Assembly: GCA_023897205.1 (NCBI GenBank)
Contig: JAHWDD010000003.1
Span: 6,141,665 to 6,205,664 of the forward strand
DNA: 64,000 nucleotides
Direction of reading: 5' to 3'
From: Exophiala sp. HKRS030
Lineage: Eukaryota; Ascomycota; Eurotiomycetes; Chaetothyriales; Herpotrichiellaceae
Positions 45,214 to 56,895 of the stretch are shown piece by piece. The translations under genes and the position numbers were made by a program. Below the pieces are notes generated by a model. The model had not been told where the DNA came from. It worked only from the letters and a program-made list of their open reading frames with translations, and ran no database searches. Numbering within the stretch: the first letter of the stretch is position 1; each line of letters starts with the position of its first letter.

Positions 45214-46655
45214 ATATGCGCCTTTTTGGGGCGTATCTTTTTCTTGTTCTGTTGGCTAAGGAAAAAGGTCTTGTATGTTGTGGGTTGCGGTTGGCATGGA
45301 GAACAACAAGCAAACAAGACAAGACAGGACAAGAGAAAACCATATGTAACTTTCTTACAAAGCATGGTATGGGTTTCTGGCATGGCTTCCGACCTGGAAT
45401 CCCACAACGTGTGTTGTACCCTGTGACCAATCTAAAGGACGGAAGGCCAACAAAAATCAAAAACTTTCCCATTCCTACCTCATCACCGTCACTTCCTCCT
45501 ATTTGTCAAGCAAAAGGCCCTCAAGTCGTGATATCGTCATCGACCAGCTCTGCACAAGAAGGCATGACAACCAGTGACGGGGCGGCAGTGTCTTTCCCTC
45601 GCCATGCATTCCTCATTCCTCGCGTGTAAGACTCAAGACTCAAGCAACTTCATGGTCGTGTATCGACAACATGAAACTTGCAGACCGCACCCACCTATAC
45701 CCTCCCTGTTTAACCCACCGTTCCTGCACAACGACACCGCTCACCGGCCAACCACTTCCATCTCACCTCACCAACCCGCCCATCATGATTCCCTATCCTC
45801 CATCCTGTCTTCGCCCTTCGCCCTTCACGTAGGAACGTCTCGCCCCTTTCCCCCTTACATCCCCCATATATGACGCAAGCACAAACGCATCTACCTATGC
45901 CCAGTACTGGCGTCACTTGCCATTTGCCTATGAACTTATTCTCACCATCAAACAATTCAAGCAGCGCATTGCGCGAGCCGTATCCGTATCCGTGTCATGT
46001 CACTCACTACTCGTTGAGGTTTGATGCTAGCTCTGGTTCTTGTGCTCGGTGGAGCGGAGCGAGCTCAGACTCAAAAAAAGTAAATTCCATACTGAGAGTC
46101 GAAATGAACTACTTACCAAGGTAATTAGGCTCACTGCATGCAAGACTTCTCAGGCGGATGGGTGCGAGGTACTGCTAGCTAAACTTCTTGCATATTTGCG
46201 GAAGATCAAAGTTATTTTACCGGGTTGAGTGGACGCATGAATCTCTACTGTTTGTAGATTGTTTTTGTTTTTTTAGTGATTCGATCGATCGTTTAGGGAT
46301 CGGAAAGATCACAGGAGCAAAATTCAATATCGTTTCTTGTTTGTCATTTGAGGGACGCTTCATTTCTCATTGAGGAATCGAAATCCCTCCCGCAACATCG
46401 TTTATCGTGTATATCTGCTTATTATCTGGAAAGAATACTGCGGTTTCTCTCTTCCTGTCACGGGACGAGACCAACGAAGATCTGCCCCTGTCTTGCATCG
46501 TCTCATCTCTAGCCCTCAATGGCCTTGCACGGCTCTTCCTTTCCACTCTTCTCGACCTCCGCAGGTAGCTCACTGCTACAAGTCTCGGGCCGTAGTGCTG
46601 TCACAGACAGGATGCCACTGCTGTGAAACACAACGAAGGACTGATGAATAGCTAG
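45214..46655. other. Convergent intergenic region
   Basis: About 1.4 kb between the RPS12 stop and the transporter stop. No gene or structured element recognised. Confidence 0.45.
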
Positions 46656-48013
46656 CTACACCACACCAGCACCTTCTGGCCCCTCCTGTCCACGCCCCGG
46701 TCCCGCCGCGCTCTCCTGCATCTTGCGGATCCTCCTCTTAGCGCTCCCAAATCCATCAATACCCTTCTCTTGGTTCTCACCAAGCCAGGCTTTGGCGGCC
46801 TCGCCGAGGACGCCTTTGCCAAGATAATAGATGAAATGGCCGATCATGATCAGCACAAACGCAATCGGATACATCCAGTGCACGCTGTAGTGGAAGACGC
46901 GGATGCCGATGATGACGCCCCAGAAGTTGCCTGTCAGTAGCGATATGTTCATGAACGCGGCGCTGGCGAAGCGATACAGGACCGGCACCAATGTGTAGAA
47001 CAGTGTTAGGATAAGCGTGTAGCCGGTGAGATAGCCGCCGACACTGCCGTTCCACGTAGCTGTTCGGAAGGCGTCGCGGTCGAAGATGGCGGCTTGCACG
47101 CCGTTGATGATGCAGGCCCAGAACCCCAATTGTCCAATCACCTCGTACAGAGGGCGGCCTGAGACGAACCATTCCTCGTATACGTTGCACAGGCCGTAAC
47201 AAGTGGCGCCTAGGAGCGCGAACAGGTCGCCCTTCAGCTGGTTGCCCGAGCTGATGTCGCCGCCGTTGACGCCTTGGATGTGGTCTGATGCCAGCAAGAT
47301 GCCCATGCCGCCAATGCATGTGAAAATACCTATGATCTGTGCCCAGTGGTATCGCACCTTGAGGAAGATGAATGAGATAACCACGACGACCACGATGGCC
47401 CAGAAGTTGATCAGCTGTGCGGACAGGATCGTCGTGTATCGATACGCAAGGACCGTGAAGTAGTTACCCTCGACGTCGAAGAAGGCAAGGATGATGTCTG
47501 CAGAAGAAAAAGGTTAGTTAGAGCAAGTGAGTGAGTGTTGGAGGGGGAAATGAGCGTACACTTCCAACCATCCTTGAGCATCAATTGACCCCATTTCTTG
47601 AACCCATACCTGTAGATGGTGTAGCTGGTATAGATGATATTAAGCAATACGTAGTTGAACAAAGTTTGAAAAGCCGGAATGCTAGTGCCCTCGATGACCA
47701 GCAGAGTGGTCAAGGTGTTTGTGCCGGTGATGCAGATCGCCAGGACCTGGCCGAGCAACAAGATGAACCAGAAGTCTTTGGTTTTGAAATACTCGAATGT
47801 CGAGCGCCATGATTTCTTTGGCGCTCCGCCCGCTCCGCCCGCTTCGCCGCCACCGACGACTGCGCGCTCAGGGCTCTGCTCTACGATCTCGGGGTCACCG
47901 TGCTGCAGTGGTGACTGGTGCGACGACCCGCTTCCGGACGTCGTGCCGTAGTTGTGTCCGAAGTCGATGCTGGTGGCGCGCACCGCCGTCGATGTATCTT
48001 TGGCCGCGCTCAT
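46656..48013 (-). CDS. SLC35F-family (DUF914) membrane transporter
   Basis: Drug/metabolite-transporter superfamily protein like human SLC35F1/F2. Minus-strand exons 48013-47560 and 47497-46656 give 431 residues. An N-terminal cytosolic part (~75 residues, Gly/Ser-rich) precedes about ten membrane helices: FWFILLLGQVLAICITGTN, FQTLFNYVLLNIIYTSYTIY, then YIILAFFDVEGNYFTVLAYRYT (family signature), AIVVVVVISFIFLK, IIGIFTCIGGMGILLAS and others to PIAFVLIMIGHFIYYLG. The intron (GTACGC...GCAG) splits the Tyr codon that begins YIILAFFDVEGNY. The tail is basic and Gly-rich. Substrate unknown for fungal members; location (vacuole, Golgi or plasma membrane) is not readable. Confidence 0.9.
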
Positions 48014-50068
48014 GATGGTAAGGTCGAGGTCGAGCAGTTGTTGACTTGCAATGTGGACGGATGAGGAACTTCTTTCTTCGACTTGGACCTGGTAGTTTCG
48101 ATTTCACACGAAGCTAACGCGAGGCAAGATGAATTCGTTGGAAAATTGGAGCTTTATGACGATTAGCGAGCGCAAAACTCCTGAAGTCGCTCGCTGTGAG
48201 AGATGGAGAGAATTGGCAGAAAGCCGTTTGCAAGACAAGAAGAGAAGAGGAAGAACAAGAGCAAAGAGAAAAAAAGAAAATCATCCCTCCAAATGTGGGC
48301 CGATCGATGTAACCCCCATTGGACCTTTGGATAGCCCCGCAATGAGCGAGTCCGATTGTAGGTCGTCTATACACTGATGAGTTGTCCCATATCGAGCGAT
48401 CACTGGGTGGGGGAGTTTTTTGAGCGGCGGTTTTGTGTGGTGCAATTCTTCAATGGCATCATATCTTATTGGCGCTTATCGGAATGGAGAAACTTTATAC
48501 CGGAGATCATATCCAGGACGTCTCACGTGATACGGGCTCTGGCACACGGTCCATGGTGACTGATGTTGAGGAAATCTTCTCAGCAGGGTCAACGTCCGAT
48601 AAGGGGACTCTTGATTCCTTGCTGATTCCAAGCAGAGGCCGGAACACTGCAAAGCGTTATCATCACATCGTGGGCCTGCATCTGGGATATGCACAATATC
48701 AACGTTGAGGTTAAGTCAACAAGCTGGCAAATGTTGTCTGAATTGTCGCTGCTGCGACAGACAAGGGCCATCGCAAGTCTGGTGACCAGGACCGACTTTA
48801 TTATCCAAGGCATCATGACGAATATACAGCTGCCACAATCCACAAATGTTATATCTGCCTGAAGGGTCGTGTGGGCAGACGTGTCTGCGAGTGGTCCATC
48901 TAGTCTCACTGCTTTATACGTCATGACACGGCCCACGACAGGGGGTTTTTAATATCAACCCGACGCTGACGATTGTGATGGCACCTGTCTAGAAGACAGA
49001 AAACTTGGTCAATGGGACCCAAGGGCTAACACCCTGACACCGCAGATTAGCATGAGGTTACGATTCTGCTGCATCCTCGCCCTATCGTCCTACCGCCAGA
49101 TAGTAAGCGAATACACATGACGGACCGAATGGAAGCGATAACTAGCATGCAGCATTGTCATGTTAGCTTGAGCATTCATCAAAGACGATGCCATAGGAGG
49201 AAAGAACTTCCTCAAGAGGTTGGGAGATAAGATAAAGGTACTTGAAGCCGACGTATCAGAGGTTGTGATAGGACATCACGTGCACAGTTGGTCATATCAT
49301 CGACGTTCAGTACAATCAAACCGTGATAGCGGCCTTCATCGTTGCGGCTGGCTGTTGTCCATCGCATTGGTTTTGAGCATGAACGACATCTTCTGACACG
49401 GACACCTACTAGTTTGACTGCCACCTTACCACATTAGCAGTAGTCACTAATGGGCACGGACGAAATACATACTCGAAGACGACAGAGCCTGATCACGTGC
49501 CGGGTATATCGGCTGTCCGGCCGTATGGTTTGCCAAGTCCAATATTCAAAATAGCCACGTACGCACAGGAGTTGGCATGGTTTCACCAACGCCACGGGGC
49601 CAATCCTGACAATCTTTGTCCTCACATTCAGGGCCAAAGTCTCCCAGCTTGCTTCGGCCTATTGCTCGCGATTGAATCCATCTTCACTGCAAGAAAGCAG
49701 GGGAATACACGAATACATCAGACAACTCTATATACACGCCACTGTTGTGGGAAGTGCGACATGCCGGCGCGCCTAGATGGCCCAAGGATGCAATCCTACA
49801 ACTTCCAAAATCCTAAAATCCACGCCTTTCCACACTCGAACTTTGTTCGTTTCAGGAGTCTCCACTTTCAACAAATGGAATCCAGCTGGCTTGGTTCACG
49901 GAGCCGCCACAGCAGCCACCACGCGAGCAATCTGCAAGCATGTCGCAGCCTTAGTCCTCCCCTCAGGTCTTTTGCGCGCTCCACAAACACCCACTTTCCT
50001 TTCAGATTCGCGTAGATCTTTGGCCTGATACGCTTGACTGTAAGGTGCGGCCAGTGGGTGGCTCCCAT
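48014..50068. other. Intergenic region upstream of the SLC35F-type gene
   Basis: About 2 kb with small ORFs of no recognisable family (for example 49497-50015 +). No gene called. Confidence 0.4.
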
Positions 50069-50461
50069 TTAGTCAAATGGAGAAATCGGACCAGCAGACC
50101 ATGACCACCCCAGGCCTCTGCCAAGATAGAGAAATATCCAGGACCCGTTGCTAGGTTCGGCTAACCCCCCTTGGCCATCAGGAACAATTCGCCATGAGAA
50201 TCCTGTAGGATCCGCAAGACGGGATCTTTCTGTCAAAGTCCTCAGGATCGTTGTGCTATATTTCTTCACACCGGCTTCCTTCAAACTTCGCTCGAAAAGT
50301 TCTAACTTGTCTAAGTATTCGCTATTCCATTTGTCCAACGGCCTCATCCTCTTTGGCGCCACATAAAATCCGTTATCACGGCACGCGATCAACCCAGATC
50401 TTCTTATCGCTCCTTCGACCACACCCTGGAGTGATAAGTCTACCTCTGAGAGAGCATTCAT
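50069..50461 (-). CDS. Hypothetical protein, doubtful
   Basis: A 130-residue frame starting at the ATG at 50461. Composition is balanced, with a charged amphipathic segment (LDKLELFERSLKEAGVKKY) and a Trp/Gly-rich end. No domain, signal peptide or membrane helix is recognised. It lies in the promoter side of the acyltransferase gene and may be a chance ORF; only its composition argues for it. Confidence 0.22.
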   Translation of the reverse strand: MNALSEVDLSLQGVVEGAIRRSGLIACRDNGFYVAPKRMRPLDKWNSEYLDKLELFERSLKEAGVKKYSTTILRTLTERSRLADPTGFSWRIVPDGQGGLAEPSNGSWIFLYLGRGLGWSWSAGPISPFD

Positions 50462-50702
50462 TAGCTTATTCCTTCCCTTCAACCCTGGATCACATTGCTT
50501 TTGTCAACAGTATCCTAATACCCTGTCTGCGACAATTTCTATTCCCTTCTGCATGAACGGCTAGCTCGATACTGGGGTTTATCGCTCGGCATTTCGTCTG
50601 ACCTAACACGATTATCTCAGACCCTTTAAACTTTTACAACTTGTTAAGACCCCGATGTCGAGCCGAAGCGTCGCCGGTTCATAGTCTGTTCACTTTCTCA
50701 CC

Positions 50703-52346
50703 ATGAACTCAGAAAAACAGGAAGACCTCAATGCACCTCTCATGGTCGATGGAGACGACTCCCACTCGGACACGACAGAAGACTATAATGAGGAATCGCT
50801 TCGCCGGGAAAGACGTAGGAGGATCTTTTCAAAACTAATGTCTCTTATTCGACCTTCACATGCCTACCGATTGGGCAAACGCTTCGCATATTGCTTCACA
50901 CCACAGCTTCTGCGGACACTTATCTGGAATGATGCTGCACCCAAAACGAAAACTTTCAACACCAGTTATTTGAATGGATTACGCGGACTGGCTGCCGTAA
51001 AGGTCTTTACTTTTCACTATACCTTTGCCTTTGGCGACTATGGGTTTGCGCCCTGGGGCATGGATGAGGATCACAGTCACTTCCTGCAACTTCCAATCAT
51101 ACGATATTTCTACGCAGGCTTCACGGCTCATATATTCTTCGGCATAGCGGGTTATTTGACGACTTTGCGTTTGTTTCAGGTCATTGACAAACACGACCAG
51201 AGCTCACAGGCGAAGGTCTTGCAAACCATTTCTGGTGCCGTATTTCGCCGGGGCTTCAGGTTGTATCTTCCTGTTTTCATTGTCACCATCATCACAGCGA
51301 CATATATCCATCTTGGCTTCTACGAAGCCAACCGGCCACTGATTATGGACAACGAGAACCTCTTCCCTGGCATTTGGAACGAGCCCAAACCAGAAATGCT
51401 ACCTACTGTCTATGAACAGATTCGCTTCTGGATGCATGAAATGTTTGATCTGACACAACTACTCGAACCGAGATCTGTTTATCCGTGGCATGATCAACAT
51501 TTGTGGTCGATCCTGGCCGAGATGCAAGGTTCCTTACATCTCTACGCTATTTTGATTGCCACTGCCCTATGTCGAAGGCCAGTACGATTGGCTGTCATGA
51601 TTATCATGACTTATGTCTACTTCACCTGGAATCTGTGGCAAATCTGGGTCTACATCTTGGGCGCAATCGTGGCGCAAATCGATATCCTTCTTACTGAACG
51701 GGAGGAAGAAAAGAAACACTCATTGGCCCAACATATGCCGCCATCTCCACCAGGATCGCCCCGTTTAGATGAGAAGACGATCATCGGATGGTCTCGTTAC
51801 GGACCAATGTTCAAGCCGCCGCATATCTCGCTGTATGCACTGTCACGTTTCATTGGATTTTTCGTGGCATTCTACCTATTATCATATCCCGTCGATGCTC
51901 CAATACACCATGCCCCAGGATACACAATGTTGACCGAGTACATTCCCGAGTGGATGGATCGCAAAGACAAATTCTACCCCAATTTCGGTACTGCGTTACT
52001 CATTCTGCTTTTGGCACGTTCCGATCCCGCCAATTCTCTCTGGCGCAATCTCCTGAACAGCAAAATCCCACAATATCTTGGCAAGATCAGCTTCGGACTC
52101 TACCTTACGCATGGGCCATTACTTCACGCCTTTGGATATTTGATCCCTCACAAAATATGGTGGTTTTGGGGAACGGAAAGAGCCGAAGCATCGACTACTG
52201 CATGGGCCACTGCCATGCTAATCGGTTGGTCGATCAGCATTACTGTTTGTCTTTGTGTTGCAGACGTCTGGAACCGAGAGGTGGAATCTCGCTGTGTCAA
52301 AGTGGTTAAGAGATTGGAAGAATGGGCTTTTGCCAAAACAAAATGA
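50703..52346 (+). CDS. Acyltransferase-3 family membrane protein
   Basis: Integral membrane O-acyltransferase family (Acyl_transf_3). 547 residues, no intron, ATG at 50703. The cytosolic N-terminus (~85 residues) is acidic then Arg-rich. The catalytic-type motif is LNGLRGLAAVKVFTFHY, with the conserved Arg and His. About ten helices follow, including FTAHIFFGIAGYLTT, FRLYLPVFIVTIITATYIH, LWQIWVYILGAIVAQI, YALSRFIGFFVAFYLL and LGKISFGLYLTHGPLLHAFGY, the last being the second family hallmark. A luminal loop contains PWHDQHLWSILAEMQGS. Fungal members are often adjacent to polysaccharide or secondary-metabolite genes, but no such neighbour is present. Acyl acceptor unknown. Confidence 0.9.
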   Translation: MNSEKQEDLNAPLMVDGDDSHSDTTEDYNEESLRRERRRRIFSKLMSLIRPSHAYRLGKRFAYCFTPQLLRTLIWNDAAPKTKTFNTSYLNGLRGLAAVKVFTFHYTFAFGDYGFAPWGMDEDHSHFLQLPIIRYFYAGFTAHIFFGIAGYLTTLRLFQVIDKHDQSSQAKVLQTISGAVFRRGFRLYLPVFIVTIITATYIHLGFYEANRPLIMDNENLFPGIWNEPKPEMLPTVYEQIRFWMHEMFDLTQLLEPRSVYPWHDQHLWSILAEMQGSLHLYAILIATALCRRPVRLAVMIIMTYVYFTWNLWQIWVYILGAIVAQIDILLTEREEEKKHSLAQHMPPSPPGSPRLDEKTIIGWSRYGPMFKPPHISLYALSRFIGFFVAFYLLSYPVDAPIHHAPGYTMLTEYIPEWMDRKDKFYPNFGTALLILLLARSDPANSLWRNLLNSKIPQYLGKISFGLYLTHGPLLHAFGYLIPHKIWWFWGTERAEASTTAWATAMLIGWSISITVCLCVADVWNREVESRCVKVVKRLEEWAFAKTK

Positions 52347-53941
52347 AGACTTTGGGTGCATCCGTTTTAGCGGGCGCGCGTGTCATCTGAAGGGTCTAGG
52401 TCTGGGTATACATGCATTTTAGCGGTGTGGATTAGCGATGGGAATTGGCGTTGAAGCGATTTTGCTACGAATAGATACCCGCACAGGACCTGTTAAATTG
52501 GCCGATGCGGCTTTCGCAATAATCACACAATCAGCACGCCTCCTGCGGAGGAATATAGATATTACTATACAATGATGAACGATATTTTCAACATCAATGC
52601 TACATGCTTGGCCTCGAGACACGTCAGTGAGATTGAATCTGTAATGTCGTCTTACTTTTATTGTAAACTTGCAATCAGTCTCTGGCGGTATTGGCGACGT
52701 AATCAGCCAAGCATTAGGGGTTGATCAGCACGCCCAAAGGACTCTCGGACCCAGCCTTGCCAAGATGACCAGGAGAACTTGCTAAGAAATCCTTTCGTAT
52801 TTGATGAGAGGAGAGCCTGCACCTTTGGTCTCAGGGGCTGTTGGAGGGGCGGGAGTGGGCTTCGTAATATAGAACCCAACCAAAAATAGAGTCAGCCGGC
52901 TCGGCAAATGCCTGGCAGTGGTCCTCAGCGGTCCCCGGTCGTAGTCGGGTTATGGCCAACGTAAATTTGTGAAAAAGGGGCATTCAAGGATTTCAGGGAC
53001 CAAAAAAGGGACTTCTGATCACAATTTGGCTCTCTCAGAATATCACCAATCTTAGTAGATGCTACTTTCTCGTCACCATGGGCTACTTGGGTCTCCTGGA
53101 GAATCAGGTGACGGAACCTATATCATGCAAGAATGTGCTTAACGGACTGCTGAGCTGAGACTCTTATCAGTCCGGGGTCTATCAGAAGAGATATTTGAAA
53201 ACAAGCTATAATGGTATTGCAGTACAGTACTGCATTCGTCCATTATAATGTTACTTCTTTACACAGACTGTCGTGGTCGTTCTCTCTCACCACTGAGCCT
53301 TGCGCAAACGGCCAAGCTGATCAACAAGTGCCTGATTTACAGAAATGAGACAAAATCTGTCTTGTAATAAAATCCTCCACCATCTTCCTTGAGAGGTTGA
53401 CTTGGAAGAGCTGACCATCAGTTTCCAAGATGTACGACAAGCTGAGGTAGGTAGACTGTCTCAAGGTCGGCTTACCTTAGATGACTGTAACTTTGGTGCA
53501 ATTTCGAAGCGGGCACACGCTGCGTGTTTCATGGTTTCACGCGTACACTGGTGTTTTTTATTCTTGCTATACACGGCGAAGTGAGATCTGTGCCGGAGAC
53601 AGCAAAGCGCGATCACGTACTAATCCGACAGATTGTGCATCGATGAGTATCGCAAATTTCTGCTCTCATGCGACATAACAGTCCTAGGCCGCTTTGGCCT
53701 CCGCCATGCTTTGCTGATATCAGCAGGAGCTAGAAGCGACACGGATCGGTCTCGTCCATGGCAACGTCGCAGAAGACTAGCCTATCCGCAAACATCCGAT
53801 AAAATGTTCGAAGACTGACATGATTCTTGCTTTATTCTATTCATCGACGACTGGTCAACTCACACGAGATACCGTTCAGCCAACACTGGGAAGCAACCTG
53901 TATGCATTGTGCATGTGCCCTATTATTTGTGAACCTTGATC
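52347..53941. other. Intergenic region
   Basis: About 1.6 kb; only small ORFs without features. Nothing recognised. Confidence 0.45.
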
Positions 53942-54325
53942 ATGCACTCCCCTCACAGCAATGATAAACATCACCTCCATCCACATTTCCAATCGAGGCA
54001 GGACAAGGCTCCCAGGGTCAGCATATCACAAAGCAATCTGCTCTATGGTATTGGCGCACTCGTCGCGCTTCTAGCATTGCTCACCAAACCCATCTTGATC
54101 ATCATTGCTTTGCTTTTCCTTGGCTACGGCCGCTATTATCACCTCGAGCCATCCAAACATAAGTCTCACTTACCCTGGTCGAGCACACGTGAGGACACGG
54201 GACCTAGATTGCAATTTGGCCCATCGTCGCCACAGCATGGCCATAGTCACGACAGTCCTCTGGATATGCTCAACGCTCTTGGCACGAAGTCGCGAAAGGA
54301 CAAAACTGTTCGATTCGCACACTGA
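53942..54325 (+). CDS. Small single-pass membrane protein, hypothetical
   Basis: 127 residues from the ATG at 53942. A His/Ser-rich N-terminus (~35 residues) is followed by a long hydrophobic span (~residues 37-62, LLYGIGALVALLALLTKPILIIIALLFLGY broken by one Lys-Pro) that could be one or two helices, then a polar His-rich tail ending KTVRFAH. No family recognised. The membrane segment and even composition suggest a real gene. The paraoxonase-like gene starts 385 bp downstream on the same strand. Confidence 0.42.
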   Translation: MHSPHSNDKHHLHPHFQSRQDKAPRVSISQSNLLYGIGALVALLALLTKPILIIIALLFLGYGRYYHLEPSKHKSHLPWSSTREDTGPRLQFGPSSPQHGHSHDSPLDMLNALGTKSRKDKTVRFAH

Positions 54326-54709
54326 TGGATCACCTATCGTCGACTTTGGATTTCACAGCGCCTGGTGAGCGGCGATCGATCGACACAGACCATGGAAAAG
54401 CAGTGCTTCGGCTGTGTTTCCGGGAACGAAGCTTTTCACAGACTGTAGAGGAGGTCTGCTGCCGTTCCCCAGATCTTCGCTCGGCTTACCGAAACTCGGT
54501 CCCCGGATAAGCATCGAAGGCCTGACATCGACTCCATGTATGGTGCGGGGATGTACATACAACACGAATTCTAGCCCGAGGTTCTCCAGTATTCGTTCCG
54601 AGCGAAGGTCAAGTCCTCTTCTGGATTCAATAAACTCTTTGTAGATCCCATTGTACGCAAGGCGATGTGATCAAAGTTATTAGGAAAGTCACTCTTCATC
54701 CTCGTAATA

Positions 54710-56453
54710 ATGTCTAGTGGCGTAGGCAAATTGTTGGCACTACCACTCGTGGTAGCGGCCCTTGCAGCCTTGTATACAAATCCCAACCCTATACTAGATC
54801 GCTTCGCTGGGCGGTTAGCCGATGCTAGGCTACATACCGATCATCAAGGACATGGTCCCTTGAACAATGACAAATGTTGGACCTTTTCTGGTTCGTCTCA
54901 CTCCGCAGTCACATCACTGACGACTTGGACCGCATTCCACTAACGACTTACAGTTGGAAAAGCATGTGAGGATGTTCGTGTCCATCATCAGTCGGGCACT
55001 GCAATCTTGGGTTTGTTTCGGCGAATTGTATCCCTTGACCTCTCCACTGATGAAGGCATAGCCTGCGGTTATCCAGAGACAAGAAATTTCTTCTATCCCC
55101 CACTCGCTCGACACGACGTGAGCAGTGCAAAGACCTACCATGAGTATTTCCTCAAGTACGATCTAAATGTAGGCAAGCACTAGATCCATACCAACGCTAA
55201 CACACGAGACATAAACTGACGATTTGGAAACCCTGCAGAAAAACACAACCACGCCACTGCGACTGGAAGGCTTCGATGCATCGCAAGATCTTATTCTCCA
55301 TGGTATTGACTTTTTGGAGCCGAAGAATGATCCATCTAAGGTACGAGTATTCCATTTGCACCTTGTGCAGTAGCGTTTTGGCTAACCACGATCCCCAGAT
55401 CTACATGTTCGCGGTCAACCACGGCCGAAAAGGATCGAGCATCCTGCTCTTCTCTCATCAAATCGGCTCTGATACTCTCAATTTCATCCGCGAGTTTAGC
55501 CATGCTAAGATCACAAACCCAAATGCCGTTGCCGCATCTGGACTAGAGTAAGGCTGTTCCTAGTATCTTGACTCTGGCAAGTGTTGACCACATAAACACA
55601 TGCTGACTCAAGATTTCCCCACTGTACAGTTCCTTCTTCATCACAAACGACCACTACTTCTGGAGTGGGGCCTTTGGCGGGCTGCTTCGGAAACTCGAGG
55701 GGAAATTTGGACCTTGGAAGTGGGCATCAGACATCGTTCACTGCTCGACTGAACCATCGGGAGTGCTCGATTGCAAGACTGTTTCGCCTACCAACGCCCA
55801 TCCTTCCGCCAATGGTGCACTTTTGGTCGACGATGGGAAAACGTTGATGGTCAATGACGTCGTAGAGGCTTCCACTACCATCTACGATGTCGATCCGGTA
55901 TCGAAGCAGCTCACCCTGAGGAAGAAGGTGGTAAGTAGTTTCGCAAACCCACATGCTAATAGGTTGTAGACTGGGAACATTTTGAGCTAACGCCATCTCT
56001 CTTCATCTTTAGGCCCTAGGGCAGCAGCAGACAACCTTTCTGAAATCCCAGGCTCTGGGGATATCGCCGTCTGTGGTACGTCTTGACCTCTCCAGCCCTT
56101 GTTGAATATCCTCGCTCCCTTTTCAGCTCCCTTCCTCCCTTCCTCCCTTCCTCCCTCTGAACTCCCGAAGCTAACCCTTCCCGCTCTCTACGAACACAGT
56201 GTTCCCCGACGTCATCGGCCTCATCGGCGCACTCACAGGCGACGTCACTCGCGCCGGCGTGAAGAGCGACGCCGCCATCATCCGACTCGTCAAGGCCAAG
56301 AACTACGAGCCAGAATTGTTGTACTGGGATGACGGATCGCTGATCACGGTCCTGACAGGTGCTGTAGTCGATCCTGTCCGGAAGAAATTGATTGCTGGCG
56401 GTGTTGTCGCGAAACATTTCATCGTGTGCGATCTTGCTGATGCGAAGCTTTGA
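54710..56453 (+). CDS. Paraoxonase/arylesterase-like beta-propeller hydrolase
   Basis: Serum-paraoxonase-type six-bladed propeller esterase/lactonase. Exons 54710-54890, 54954-55168, 55239-55340, 55399-55547, 55630-55934, 56013-56075 and 56200-56453 give about 422 residues. An N-terminal hydrophobic segment (LLALPLVVAALAALY) acts as signal or anchor, as in the family. Blocks: HGIDFLEP, IYMFAVNHGR, SFFITNDHYFWSG with LLRKLEGKFGPWKW, HPSANGALLVDDGKTLMVNDVV, DNLSEIPGSGDIAVCVFPD. The NDHYF asparagine/aspartate and DN pairs fit the calcium site. The exon 5/6 join is uncertain: the model above uses a poor donor (GTAGTT at 55935). The consensus donor GTAAGT at 55931 would need one more G in the GGG at 56019-56021. 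Intron 6 has a CCTTCCTC microsatellite (56125-56160). Confidence 0.8.
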
Positions 56454-56895
56454 ACTCGGGTGAGTCGTCGGGTAAGAGATGGGACGAGTCGTGGATTGCT
56501 GTCGCTGTTCAACGGTCTGGTTGCATATGTTGTGAACTCTCTTGCTTGGTCGTTATAGGTTGAGCATAGGCAGGGGTTCTAGAACTGGGAATGGACCTGG
56601 AGTGGCTTGTGTTGGGTGTATTCATCTTTTGGCCTCTGCTTTTGCACTGCAGAATTGGAAGAATGAAGTGCTTCCCATACGATAAACTTGCTTGAAGGGT
56701 TTAGAAGATGAGTGAGAGTAATGCTATAGCCCTCGTCTATTGCAAGGAGAACAGTATTCCTCAACATCATGCGTGGCCATTCTGGGATACAGTAGTGCGA
56801 AAGTTGCCTGCTACATGATTTATACTACGCCAGGATGCCTACTGTCTCTCTAAATTCATCATAGCCTGTCGTCACTATCGCTTTGCTTTCGAGGC
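56454..56895. other. Convergent 3' region
   Basis: Between the esterase stop and the transporter stop; nothing recognised. Confidence 0.5.

Noticed and set aside
49497..50015. 172-codon ORF on the plus strand
   Set aside because: His/Ser/Arg-rich, no recognisable family, no good start context; likely chance.
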